A stretch of DNA of 64,000 nt, from NCBI RefSeq assembly GCF_023008405.1, contig NZ_CP095376.1, positions 1,698,001 through 1,762,000 on the forward strand. Reading direction: 5' to 3'. Below, in pieces: positions 8,992 to 17,333 of the stretch (the stretch's first letter is position 1; the number at the start of each line of letters is the position of its first letter). The notes beneath the pieces were generated by a model, which ran no database searches, was not told the DNA's origin, and saw only the letters and a list, made by a program, of their open reading frames with translations. This stretch comes from Amycolatopsis sp. FBCC-B4732. GTDB lineage: Bacteria > Actinomycetota > Actinomycetes > Mycobacteriales > Pseudonocardiaceae. The translations under genes were made by a program, and so were the position numbers.

Positions 8992-11187
8992 TCACTTCGA
9001 CTTGGGGCGGCGTCGCCGCGGCGGCAGATTCAGCGGCAGAGGCAGCTGGTTCCCGGTGCGCTTGCGCACTGGTGCCGGTGCTGCTGGCAATTCGGGTTTC
9101 GGCTGGCGGCGGAGACCGAGGGGGAGTGGGTACTGCCCGGACGCGAGTGACCGGTTCCCGCTGAAGGCATCGGGCGCAGGACGACGGTGGGCGCGTGCCG
9201 CACGGTTGATCTGACCGGAGGGTGTGATCAGGCCGGGCCCGGTCTGCGGTACGCGGTTGGTTCGGCCTGGGTTGCCGAGTTCGTCGGCGAGGCTGCGTCG
9301 TGCGGGCCGCGGTGTTTGCGGCGGGAGGTGGATCGGCAGCATGCCCGCGCTCGGCGCGATCAGCGCGTTCGGCAGCTTCGCCGGCGGGCGCGCGTTGCGG
9401 CTGATCCGCCCGTCCGGCGTCAGCAGTCCCGGCTGACGCGCTGGCCGAGCGGTGGGAGTGGGCGCGGCGAGGTCGTCGGCGAGCGTGCGCCGCGGGGTTC
9501 GGTCGGGATCGCGGCGCACGGTGATCGGCAACCCGAGCTGGTCGGCGGGCAGCGCGTTCGGCAGGTCCTTCAGCGGCAGCGCGCGCGGGTTGGCCCGGAC
9601 CGTCGAGTCGCCGGTGCGCGTCGTGAACAACGACAGCTGACCCGGCCCCGGCGTTCCGTCGAGCGCACCGGCGCGGGGGAGCTCGTCCCACCCGCGGCGC
9701 GGGTTCAGGCGCGAGCGGGTGGCGCGTCGCAATTTCATCGGCAGCATGAACTGTCCGGACCGAGTCGCCGGCGGATCCGGCGGCGCGCTCGGCCCGGCGA
9801 CGCGAGCTCGCGAGGTGGCGCGGCTGGCTGCTGCGCCGGAGAGCAGGCCCATCGTCTTGTAGGCGATGACGCCGCGCGCGATCCGGCCGAGCAGGGAAGG
9901 GCGGCCGGAGCGGAGCGGGGCGAGGAACCAGAACGGGATTTTGATGAGCACGTACATCAGCGCGATGCACAGCAGCAGGTTCATCAGCGACGAGAGCGAC
10001 GGCCCGAAGAGGGTGAACCCGCCGGGTGCGAAGAACACCCGCACGGTGACCACGAGCGTCAACGACTGTCCGACCTGGATGGCCAGCACGCCGCCGGAGC
10101 CTTTCCACCAGAGGTAGGCGATGCCTTCGGTGTGGGGGAGGGCGTGGAACATCAGCGCGATCGGCGCGGCGGCGACCAGCAGGATCGTCACCATCACCCG
10201 CACGACGAAGACCACCAGCAGGACCAGCAGCATCGCCACCAGGACGAGCCCGAGAATGCCGAGGAAGATGCCGCCGCCGTGCAGGGAGCCCTGAACCATC
10301 GTGATCAAGCTACGCGTCATCTGCGCTGGGTCGACGCCCTCGCCGAGCACCGTGGCCGAGAGCGCGTTGGCGACCTGGACGCCTTTGGTCATCAGGAACA
10401 GCGACAGCGTCCCGGCGAGAAAACCCACGACGAGCCGCGGGGCGAGTTCTTTGACGGTGTAGCGGGCGTGCAGTGTCTGGTAGCCCATGATGATCAGCCC
10501 GGCCAGCAGCACGAGGATCACGTAGGCGGTGAGCAGGATGTGCCACGAGCCGACCCAAATTGCGCCGAGCCCGGGCAGCTGATCCGGCTCCGGCGTGGTG
10601 AGCAGCGTCTTGCCGAGCAGGTCCAGCAGAGGGTTCATCCCGGCGGCGACGACCGCGGCGAGCAATGCGCTCGCGGCGACGACCATGCAGCTGGTGAGGT
10701 CGGTCAGCCCGCACTCCGCAGCGTCGCCGCCGGGGCCATCTGGCACCTGGGCCGACGGTAGCGTGCTCGGCACGAGCGTGGACGGCTGCGGGATGCAGTT
10801 CGGTCCCTGACACGGCGAGCTGGTGGCTGGCGCGCAGCCGGGATCCAACGAGCCGGGGAAGCATGATGGCGGCGCGGGCAGCGCGGTGATCGGCGGCAGG
10901 GGAGTCGCCGGAATCGACGGGACCGAACTCGCGCTCGGAAGGTGGCATGCCGGTTCCGCGGAACCCGGCTCGCACGCCGGGTTGGGTGGCAGCGGCAACG
11001 GCGGCTGTGCCGGAGCGAGCTGGGCGGCGCCGGTGTGTCGTGGGCCGGCGGTGGCTGCGCTGGACGCGCCGCCGCCGAGCACGGTCGTGAGCAATGCCGC
11101 CAGGGCGATGAGCCAGAACGAGCGGCGTCGACGAGACCGGACGGGGTGCCCCGGTGCGAGCATGCAACGTGAGGCGTGGGCGGACAT
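8992..11187 (-). CDS. TrbL/VirB6-like polytopic channel protein
   Basis: This 731-residue protein probably forms part of the membrane channel. It has an N-terminal export signal (WLIALAALLTTVLGGGASSA). A Pro/Cys-rich extracellular stretch follows to about residue 150. A block of six or more transmembrane helices runs from about 165 to 430, including ILLTAYVILVLLAGLIIMGY and LLVLLVVFVVRVMVTILLV. The last 300 residues are basic, Pro/Arg-rich and predicted disordered; a repeated theme (PGLLTPDGRISR / PGLITPSGQINR) recurs twice. Such topology is standard for TrbL-like proteins of Gram-positive conjugative elements. It starts three bases after the pilin-like gene ends. The duplicated tail motif could bind a cytoplasmic partner, but that is a guess. 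Confidence 0.85.
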   Translation of the reverse strand: MSAHASRCMLAPGHPVRSRRRRSFWLIALAALLTTVLGGGASSAATAGPRHTGAAQLAPAQPPLPLPPNPACEPGSAEPACHLPSASSVPSIPATPLPPITALPAPPSCFPGSLDPGCAPATSSPCQGPNCIPQPSTLVPSTLPSAQVPDGPGGDAAECGLTDLTSCMVVAASALLAAVVAAGMNPLLDLLGKTLLTTPEPDQLPGLGAIWVGSWHILLTAYVILVLLAGLIIMGYQTLHARYTVKELAPRLVVGFLAGTLSLFLMTKGVQVANALSATVLGEGVDPAQMTRSLITMVQGSLHGGGIFLGILGLVLVAMLLVLLVVFVVRVMVTILLVAAAPIALMFHALPHTEGIAYLWWKGSGGVLAIQVGQSLTLVVTVRVFFAPGGFTLFGPSLSSLMNLLLCIALMYVLIKIPFWFLAPLRSGRPSLLGRIARGVIAYKTMGLLSGAAASRATSRARVAGPSAPPDPPATRSGQFMLPMKLRRATRSRLNPRRGWDELPRAGALDGTPGPGQLSLFTTRTGDSTVRANPRALPLKDLPNALPADQLGLPITVRRDPDRTPRRTLADDLAAPTPTARPARQPGLLTPDGRISRNARPPAKLPNALIAPSAGMLPIHLPPQTPRPARRSLADELGNPGRTNRVPQTGPGLITPSGQINRAARAHRRPAPDAFSGNRSLASGQYPLPLGLRRQPKPELPAAPAPVRKRTGNQLPLPLNLPPRRRRPKSK

Positions 11188-11190
11188 CGT

Positions 11191-11685
11191 CTACACCCCG
11201 CCGACGATGGTCTTGAGAATTTCGACGACGAGCGGCGCGAGGGCGGCGAGACCGAACCCGATGCCGGCGGCCTTGAACGCGCCTTTGGCCTTCTCGATTT
11301 CGCCGGGGTCGTTGGACGCCATCAGGTAGCGGAGCCCGCCGATGGTCAGGAAGACGAGCGCGACGCCGGCGAGGATGCCCATGATCCACGAGCGGATGTT
11401 GGACAGGACCTGATCGACGGACTGGGCGAGCGCGACGTACTGCACAGTCTCCGCGTGCGCGGCGGAACTACCGAGGAGCAGCGCCGCGGCGGCCAGCGTG
11501 CAGCCGAGCTCGACGACCGGGCGACGACGCGATCGTGTTGGAGAGATCGGAGCTTTCGGCACAGAACCGGGCCGGCGGCAGTGCATTGCGCGAGCGGGAA
11601 CTCGAGCTGTTGTGCGGTGGCTGTGCCGGTTCGGTGGTCGGCGGGTGGGTGTGCGGTGACCGGGGTGGTGGGTGATCAGTCGCAT
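11191..11685 (-). CDS. Pilin-like (TrbC/VirB2-type) membrane subunit
   Basis: A 164-residue protein with a perfect AGGAGG seven bases before the ATG. An unusually long basic leader (about 58 residues) precedes a signal-peptide-like segment ending SSAAHA, after which the mature part begins ETVQYVALAQSVDQVLSNIR. Two hydrophobic helices follow (IMGILAGVALVFLTIGGLRYLM and IGFGLAALAPLVVEILKTIV) joined by a short loop, SNDPGEIEKAKG. This two-helix hairpin with a short charged loop is the VirB2/TrbC pilin layout. It overlaps the end of the sigma-like gene by ten bases and directly precedes the TrbL-like gene. Confidence 0.78.
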   Translation of the reverse strand: MRLITHHPGHRTPTRRPPNRHSHRTTARVPARAMHCRRPGSVPKAPISPTRSRRRPVVELGCTLAAAALLLGSSAAHAETVQYVALAQSVDQVLSNIRSWIMGILAGVALVFLTIGGLRYLMASNDPGEIEKAKGAFKAAGIGFGLAALAPLVVEILKTIVGGV

Positions 11686-12617
11686 GAGGACGCCTCCTGA
11701 ACGGCGCCCGGTTCCGACGTGGACCGGGATGGGCGAGGGCGGGCGGGCACTCGCGTCCCGCGGTCACCAACTCCGGATTTCGGTGATCGGGGAGACACCG
11801 GACGCCGCGTCTTCTCCGGTTCGCGGGCGACGCCGCGCTGTGACTTCGGGCGCGTTGCCGTGTCGCTCTCGCTGAGGTATTCGGCGAGCTTGCGTTCGGC
11901 GCGGTGCCGGGCCTGTTGCGTTGCCTTGTACGTCTGGCCGCGGGCCTGCGCCGCCTCGGCGAGTGACAGCTCGCCGAACCTGGTGTCGCCGATGAGCGCG
12001 GCTTCGGCGGCGGTGAGGACACCGGCATAGACGGCGGCGAGCAGAACGAAATCGGGGTGTCCGCCGGCGTGCTCGGGCCCGGGTGCGCGTGCGCCGAGGT
12101 CGGCGACCGGGGCTGCTGCGTCGAGCGCCTCGCGCAGGGCGCGGTGGCCGGCGCGGTAGGCGGCCCAGCGCAGCCGGACGAGGATCGCGGGCCGGGTGAG
12201 GTCGACGTCGACCAGGGCTTCGAGGAAGCCGGTGAGCACCGCGGCGTGGATGTCGTGGACTTCGCCGCGGAACCGGTTGGTCAGCTTGGCCGCGATCGGC
12301 AGCAGCACCGGCAGTGCCAGCCCGACGCACGCGACCGTCCACGTGCCGCCCTCGGCACGGGACCGCGTCACGAGTGCCGTCCACACCGCGTCCCGGGTCT
12401 GCTGTGGACATCCTTTCGCGACGGTCAGCCGACCGACTTCGTCCAGCGGCACCAGCCGCGGCGGCAGCCCGCCGACTTGGCGGCCGTCGAGGGCGACCGG
12501 ATGTGGTCCGGTGACCAGCCAGGCGAAGGCGGTGCGGGCGGTATCGAACACACCAGGCTCGCCACGCGGACGCGTCGTCGGACTGGCGGGGTGTTTCGGT
12601 GACGAGGGCTGGTCCAT
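11676..12617 (-). CDS. Sigma-factor-like / helix-turn-helix protein heading the transfer operon
   Basis: About 313 residues, starting at the ATG at 12617 with AGGAG a few bases upstream; 20 further codons are open upstream. The central region is helical and Ala/Leu/Arg-rich. The segment AALIGDTRFGELSLAEAAQARGQ continuing to QQARHRAERKLAEYL resembles sigma region 4: an acidic helix, then a helix-turn-helix in which the recognition helix ends in an Arg-rich stretch. The C-terminal 75 residues are basic, Pro/Ser-rich and disordered. As first gene of the leftward operon and neighbour of the phased repeat array at 12666-12731, a role in switching transfer genes is a reasonable inference. It is not a complete sigma-70: no region 2 is recognisable. 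Confidence 0.55.
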   Translation of the reverse strand: MDQPSSPKHPASPTTRPRGEPGVFDTARTAFAWLVTGPHPVALDGRQVGGLPPRLVPLDEVGRLTVAKGCPQQTRDAVWTALVTRSRAEGGTWTVACVGLALPVLLPIAAKLTNRFRGEVHDIHAAVLTGFLEALVDVDLTRPAILVRLRWAAYRAGHRALREALDAAAPVADLGARAPGPEHAGGHPDFVLLAAVYAGVLTAAEAALIGDTRFGELSLAEAAQARGQTYKATQQARHRAERKLAEYLSESDTATRPKSQRGVAREPEKTRRPVSPRSPKSGVGDRGTRVPARPRPSRSTSEPGAVQEASSCD

Positions 12618-12665
12618 GGCGGCACTCCTGAACGAGCGGAAAGTAACGTCGCCAGGAAGCCCGCC

Positions 12666-12731
12666 GGAGCGCCTCAAAACCGCTTCAAGACCAGGTCAGA
12701 GGCGTGATAAAGCCGCTTCAAAGCCGTTTCA
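12666..12731. repeat. Array of six 11-bp iteron-like repeats
   Basis: Three good copies of AARCCGYTTCA lie at 12677-12687, 12710-12720 and 12721-12731. The three 11-bp slots at 12666-12676, 12688-12698 and 12699-12709 carry weaker matches (6-7 of 11 positions). All units are in the same phase, so each recurs once per helical turn on one DNA face. The array lies in the 315-bp gap between the divergent sigma-like and methyltransferase-partner genes. It could be an operator for cooperative repressor binding, or part of an origin of transfer or replication. Confidence 0.6.
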
Positions 12732-12932
12732 CACGCGTACCCCGACCTCGAAATCAGGGGCCGATCCGGCAGCTGACCAGCTCGGAATCCGCCACAGAGG
12801 TTCGGCCGCCGGACAAAAAATGGGGGTCCGACGTGATGGTGTCTCTTGGCGGCCTCGTTGCCGGAGTTAGCCGGCGACCGCGCAGAAGCCACCGACTCGA
12901 TCGGTCGGTGGCCCGCCCCGGAGGTTCCGCTC

Positions 12933-13811
12933 GTGACTCGACGCCCGCCGTCCTCGACCAATCGGCCGTCCAATCGAGACGACTCGACCCGCCCGCAACG
13001 CACCCGGCCCGTCAACGGCATCCCGTACCCGGGCGCTCCGGATCCAGTCGCCTCGAGCGCGCGCACTCGCCGCTCCCCGAACCGAGCGGCCACCAGCCGC
13101 GAACTCGCGCCGATTCCGCCGACGGCGTGGACAGCCGGGCCCGACCCGATCGACCCGGCAGCCGCCTGGCCGGTGCCGATCATCGAGACCATTACGTCTA
13201 GCTTTTCGGCACCCGGCGCTCGGGTTCTGCTCGCGCCATGGCCGGCCGTTGAGGAGGTCGCGAGCCGCGCAGCCAGCGTCGGCGAACTGGATGCTGCGCT
13301 CGACGCCGTGGACGCGCTCGGTCGCCATGCCGCGATCACGAAGCTCGAACTGCTGACCGCGATCGAGGTGTCCGTCAGCGGCGAGGCGGCGTTGGCTTGG
13401 TTATCGGCCGACGAGCGAGTGGACTTGGTCATCACGTCGCTGCCGCCGGACCACGGAGCCGACGGCTCTGCGGAGACACTGGCGATCACGGCCAGCCGGG
13501 CGCTCGCCTTCGGCGGAATTCTCGCGGTCTACACCCACAGCGACTGGTCGAGTGGCCGGCTGATCGACCCGTCAGGACTGATGATCGCCGCCGCGCAAAA
13601 CGCCGACCTGCTCTACCTCCAGCACATCGTCACCCTCCACACCCCCATCCGGAACTGCCGACTGCAGCCACCCGCTGCGACAGCCCCAACCGACCTCGTA
13701 CCCGGCGGCCGAGAGCTCGCCGCACCGATGACGCACGCGCGGGCGCACGGCGACGTCCTCGTCTTCGCCCAAGCCCACGCCGACGCCGCGCAGCCGGAAG
13801 ACCTCCGATGA
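12933..13811 (+). CDS. Degenerate methyltransferase-like partner protein
   Basis: A 292-residue product from the GTG at 12933, chosen because GGAGG lies eight bases upstream; a TTG at 12846 is also in frame. The first 100 residues are Pro/Arg-rich and probably disordered. The rest has a Rossmann-like strand pattern: RVDLVITSLPPDHG is placed like the catalytic TSPPY motif of the next gene but lacks the aromatic residue, and ALAFGGILAVYTHSDW matches the strand that follows it. The stop overlaps the methyltransferase start as ATGA, so the two are almost certainly co-translated. Likely an inactive companion subunit or regulator; catalytic activity is doubtful. Confidence 0.55.
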   Translation: MTRRPPSSTNRPSNRDDSTRPQRTRPVNGIPYPGAPDPVASSARTRRSPNRAATSRELAPIPPTAWTAGPDPIDPAAAWPVPIIETITSSFSAPGARVLLAPWPAVEEVASRAASVGELDAALDAVDALGRHAAITKLELLTAIEVSVSGEAALAWLSADERVDLVITSLPPDHGADGSAETLAITASRALAFGGILAVYTHSDWSSGRLIDPSGLMIAAAQNADLLYLQHIVTLHTPIRNCRLQPPAATAPTDLVPGGRELAAPMTHARAHGDVLVFAQAHADAAQPEDLR

Positions 13812-14932
13812 CCAGCCAACCGAAAGGCACGGGCACCGCCATGACCACCACCCAGCCGAACACCACGCCGTCAACGGCCGACGAGCCGACCATGCCGCTG
13901 TCCCGCGCGTTCATCGACGCCCTCGACACCACCCCGCCCGCCGACGCCCCGACGAACTTCGGCCAGCTGCCGGTGTCGGTGTGGGCGACTGCGCAGACGT
14001 CGCCGGCCGCGCAACGCAAGGGCCGGTACGTGCCGGAGTCGACCGCGCACCCGGCCAAGATGCTGCCCGCCGTCGCCGCGCACGCTATCGAGCACTACAC
14101 GAAGCCGGGCGAGGTGGTGCTGGATCCGATGTGCGGAATCGGCACCACGCTGGTCGAGGCGATCGACCGCGGCCGCCGCGCGGTCGGCGTCGAGTACGAG
14201 CAACACTGGGCCGACATCGCCCGCGCGAACCTCCGCTTCGCCCGCAAGCGCGGCCACGACCACGACGGTCAGGTCATCCGCGGCGACGCCCGCCAGCTCG
14301 AAGCCCTCCTGCCCGTCGAGTACGTCGGCCAGGTTGCGCTGGTGGTGACGTCGCCGCCGTACGGGCCGTCGGTGCACGGCCTGGTCAGCACGAACCGGGA
14401 GGCAGGTGTCGACAAGGTCAGCAAGCGCCACTACCGCTACGGCAGTGCGCTCGACCGCGGCAACCTCGCCAACATTGGCCACCACCGCCTGCTGGCCGGC
14501 TTCACCCGCATCCTCACCGCATGCTCCCGTGTCCTGCGCCCTGGTGGCCACGTGGCGATCACGGTCCGGCCGTGGCGCGAGCACGCCGAGCTGATCGACC
14601 TGCCCTCGCAGGTCATCGCCTGCGGCGTCGCGGCCGGACTGGTCCAGGTCGAGCGGTGCGTCGCCCTTCTCGCCCGCGTCGCCGACACCGAGCTGGTCGC
14701 ACGCGGCAGCTTCTTCCAACGCGACTTCATCCGCAAGCAACGCGAGGCCGGACTGCCACTGCACCTGATCGCGCACGAGGACGTCGTCGTGCTCCGCAGG
14801 CCAGTCGAGCGATCTGCTGCCGATGCGACTCGTAAGGGCGATGTCATCGCGGCAAACGGTGGCTGCGATCCTGGTCCCTCACAGCTGGGCGCTGCTGTGC
14901 AGCCGCGTGTCGGCTCTGGAGGACCGAACTGA
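13808..14932 (+). CDS. DNA methyltransferase (TSPPY type, N4-cytosine or N6-adenine)
   Basis: The 374-residue enzyme is predicted to transfer a methyl group from SAM to an exocyclic amino group of DNA. SAM-binding motif I is DPMCGIGTT (residues 106-114) with the acidic motif II GVEYEQHW near 127. GDARQL marks motif III and the catalytic motif IV is VTSPPYG at about 180-186. TSPPY favours N4-cytosine but does not prove it. Upstream HPAKMLP corresponds to motif X. No restriction endonuclease is beside it, so it is an orphan, perhaps protecting the element in new hosts. The start is either 13808 (ATGA overlap) or 13841. Its last 54 bases overlap the 3' end of the convergent recombinase gene. Confidence 0.82.
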   Translation: MTSQPKGTGTAMTTTQPNTTPSTADEPTMPLSRAFIDALDTTPPADAPTNFGQLPVSVWATAQTSPAAQRKGRYVPESTAHPAKMLPAVAAHAIEHYTKPGEVVLDPMCGIGTTLVEAIDRGRRAVGVEYEQHWADIARANLRFARKRGHDHDGQVIRGDARQLEALLPVEYVGQVALVVTSPPYGPSVHGLVSTNREAGVDKVSKRHYRYGSALDRGNLANIGHHRLLAGFTRILTACSRVLRPGGHVAITVRPWREHAELIDLPSQVIACGVAAGLVQVERCVALLARVADTELVARGSFFQRDFIRKQREAGLPLHLIAHEDVVVLRRPVERSAADATRKGDVIAANGGCDPGPSQLGAAVQPRVGSGGPN

Positions 14933-16408
14933 TATGTCAAGAATCGCGGTGCGATAGTCGTAGATAACAATCAAGTCAAGATCGCGGTATGGCTTGGTCA
15001 TGTCGCCGCAGTCGCGAGTCGCCACCGTAGTGACGCGGGGGCACTCTGTACTACTAGCTGTCGCGATGAAGATGCCGAGTTCCGCCAGCCATGTGTTCAC
15101 GGCTCTGAGCACGCTGTCTTCTCTGACTGAGATCGAGTGGAGATGGGTAGCCGGCTTGGTCGGCGAGCGGGGAACACAGCGGTAGTAGTGGTGCGGGCCA
15201 GTTGTTGAGCTCGCCATCTTGCGGTCACAGACGGCGCATCGGATCAGGCCCTGCAATGAGTAGGCGTGGCGGGTGCGGCGTCCGTGACGTTCGGTCTTGC
15301 TTCGTCCCGCAAGGGTCTTCGCGCGCCGGAGCAGCTGTACCTGGGTGAACTCCTGGACAGTGATGATCGGGGGGTGTCCTGGCAGCCGGGAGCGGACCAC
15401 TCGGTCGGGCGGCGCTCGCCGGAATCGCACGGTGTGGCCAGCGGAGACGTCATCTGGGTCGAGGAGAACTTCGGTCTTGGTCCAGCGGCCGAAGACGGCG
15501 TAGCGGGTATATCGAGGGTTCTCAAGAATCGACCGGATGGTGCTTCCGAGCCAGCCGTCGCCGCGGCGGTGTGGGTTCTGTTCTGGGTGGCGGGCAGAGG
15601 GGCATGGGATGTGGTCGCGGTTGAGTCCGGTGGCAATGGCTTGGTCACCAAGTCCGCGGAGGTAGTCGGCGAAGATACGCCGGACTATCGTAGCTGCTTC
15701 CTCGTCGATGTGGAGGATGCGTAGTTGAAGGCCGTCGGCGGCTTTGCGGGGGTGGGGGTGGGGTCCGCCGTCGACGACGATGTAGCCGTATGGTGCGCGT
15801 CCACCTTCGTGGCGGCCTTCGCTGATGACTTGAGCGTCCATGGATGCGCGGACGCGGGCTTGTACGTGTTGGCGTTCGGATTCGCTGATGCCGCCGAGAA
15901 GGCTCATCAGCATGGTGTGGGAAGGGTTGCGAGGCTGGTAGGGGCCGCCAAGTTCGGGGACCCAGAGTTCGACATTGTAGGCGGCCATACGGGGTGCGGT
16001 GAGAGAGAACTGGTTGCCGAACCAGCAGCGGGTGCCTTCGCCGACGACTACCGCCGTCCATCGACGGGAAGTGGCCTTGAGTGTGTCGAGCAGGCTACCC
16101 GCCTCGGGGCGGCGATGCCACGGGACAGATCGGGACTGGCCGATGTCGAAGTACTCCTCGACGACTTGGCCTCCGAGCGGTTCGACGAACCGGCATGCGT
16201 TGCGCAACTGCCAGCTGCGGGAGGTTGCTGGGTCTTGTTGGTCCTCGGTGGAGCATCTGCCGTAAAACGCGAACGATTGGATGCTCGGTTCCGTGGTCGA
16301 GGCTTGCGTGTTCCCCCAGAGGGCGTCGAGCTCTGCCCAGGGATCAGCAGGACGCCTATGGCGCTGCGCTCGATCCTCAGCAGCTATGCCTTTGCCAGCC
16401 ATAGTCAC
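14879..16408 (-). CDS. Large serine recombinase (integrase) of the conjugative element
   Basis: This 509-residue recombinase presumably integrates and excises the element. The catalytic domain has FAFYGRCSTEDQQDP with the nucleophile Ser at about residue 53, followed by EYFDIGQSRSVPWHRRP and VVVGEGTRCWFGNQF. The recombinase domain follows, with EGGRAPYGYIVVDGG and ILENPRYTRYAVFGRW. A zinc-ribbon domain has a CAVCDRKM knuckle and a second Cys in YYRC. A GTG at 16408 or ATG at 16402 is the start; no strong Shine-Dalgarno is seen. It converges on and overlaps the methyltransferase, an end position typical for an element's integrase, so the element boundary is probably near 16.4-16.5 kb. Confidence 0.9.
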   Translation of the reverse strand: MTMAGKGIAAEDRAQRHRRPADPWAELDALWGNTQASTTEPSIQSFAFYGRCSTEDQQDPATSRSWQLRNACRFVEPLGGQVVEEYFDIGQSRSVPWHRRPEAGSLLDTLKATSRRWTAVVVGEGTRCWFGNQFSLTAPRMAAYNVELWVPELGGPYQPRNPSHTMLMSLLGGISESERQHVQARVRASMDAQVISEGRHEGGRAPYGYIVVDGGPHPHPRKAADGLQLRILHIDEEAATIVRRIFADYLRGLGDQAIATGLNRDHIPCPSARHPEQNPHRRGDGWLGSTIRSILENPRYTRYAVFGRWTKTEVLLDPDDVSAGHTVRFRRAPPDRVVRSRLPGHPPIITVQEFTQVQLLRRAKTLAGRSKTERHGRRTRHAYSLQGLIRCAVCDRKMASSTTGPHHYYRCVPRSPTKPATHLHSISVREDSVLRAVNTWLAELGIFIATASSTECPRVTTVATRDCGDMTKPYRDLDLIVIYDYRTAILDISVRSSRADTRLHSSAQL

Positions 16409-16539
16409 CAGGATCTGTGACGCGGAATCCCGTGGCTAGAGAGGTACCTCTTTCGAGGCGGTAGGCGGCTAGAGGTCAAGCCTTTGGCAATGTCAGCGCT
16501 TATTTCACGTCCCCCCGATCGATCACCGTCAGCGCTGTG

Positions 16540-17220
16540 AGGTATCTGGTTGTAGTGGACCGCGGACGGGACCTGGACCGAATCCTGGAGCACGTGATCG
16601 TAAAAGACGACTCCCTGGATACGCTGGAGGACAACGTCGAGTTCGTGATCAGCGTCGATTCCACTAGCGTCCGGGCGCATCAGCACGCGGCCGGCGCCCG
16701 GAAAAAAGGGCTGCGCGGACTGGATCGAAGACCTCGCCATCGACGGGGAATGCGTCGGACGTTCCGGGGAGGGCTGACCACCAAGCTTCACCTGGCCGTC
16801 GATGCGGCGGGCTGCCTTTGGCGGTGATCCTCACCCCGGGCAGGCGGGGGACAACCCGCAGCTGCTGCCACTGCTGGACGAAATCCGGGATCTCGAGGTG
16901 GATGGGCAGCGGTGAGGGTCGGACCGGTGCTGGCCGACAAGGCCTACACCCATCCGAGCACCCGGCAGGCGTTACGGTCGCGCAGGATCAAGGCCACCCT
17001 TCCCGAACGCGCCGACCAGATCGCCCGCCGCAAGGCCAAGAGCTCAGCTGGTGGCCGGCCGCCGGCTTTCGACTCCGGGCTTTACAAGCTCCGCAACGTT
17101 GTCGAGCGTTGCTTCAACCGGCTCAAGCAGTTCCGCGGTTTGGCAACCCGATACGCCAAACGAGCTGCCTATCACCGGGCCGAAATCGTCCTTGCCTGCA
17201 TCATCCTTCATCTCCGATGA
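16540..17220 (+). pseudogene. IS5-family (IS427-like) transposase remnant
   Basis: Pieces of one transposase can be read in different forward frames. EFVISVDSTSVRAHQHAAGAR (16640-16700) is the first catalytic-Asp strand. GGLTTKLHLAVDAAG continues it near 16770-16810, then ILTPGQAGDNPQL lies one frame over. GPVLADKAYTHPSTRQAL (from 16920) is the second Asp region, and KLRNVVERCFNRLKQFRGLATRY (about 17085-17155) carries the final Glu. The N-terminal third is absent and at least two frameshifts are needed, so it cannot be active. It abuts the recombinase promoter side, consistent with insertion at the edge of the conjugative element. Confidence 0.82.
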
Positions 17221-17333
17221 AGATCCCCAGGACACGCCCTAGAGCGCCAGCTACCCTCCGGCGGCCTCGTCTGTAGCGGGAAGTACATGCAGTGAGCTGG
17301 AGGGTTGGACTTCTCGGGTGGGACTGACACCCG

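Noticed and set aside
9187..10761. Long 524-codon forward open frame opposite the TrbL-like gene
   Set aside because: It is antisense to a well-supported membrane protein, has a composition dominated by Arg/Gln/Asp from G/C-rich codons, and shows no motif.
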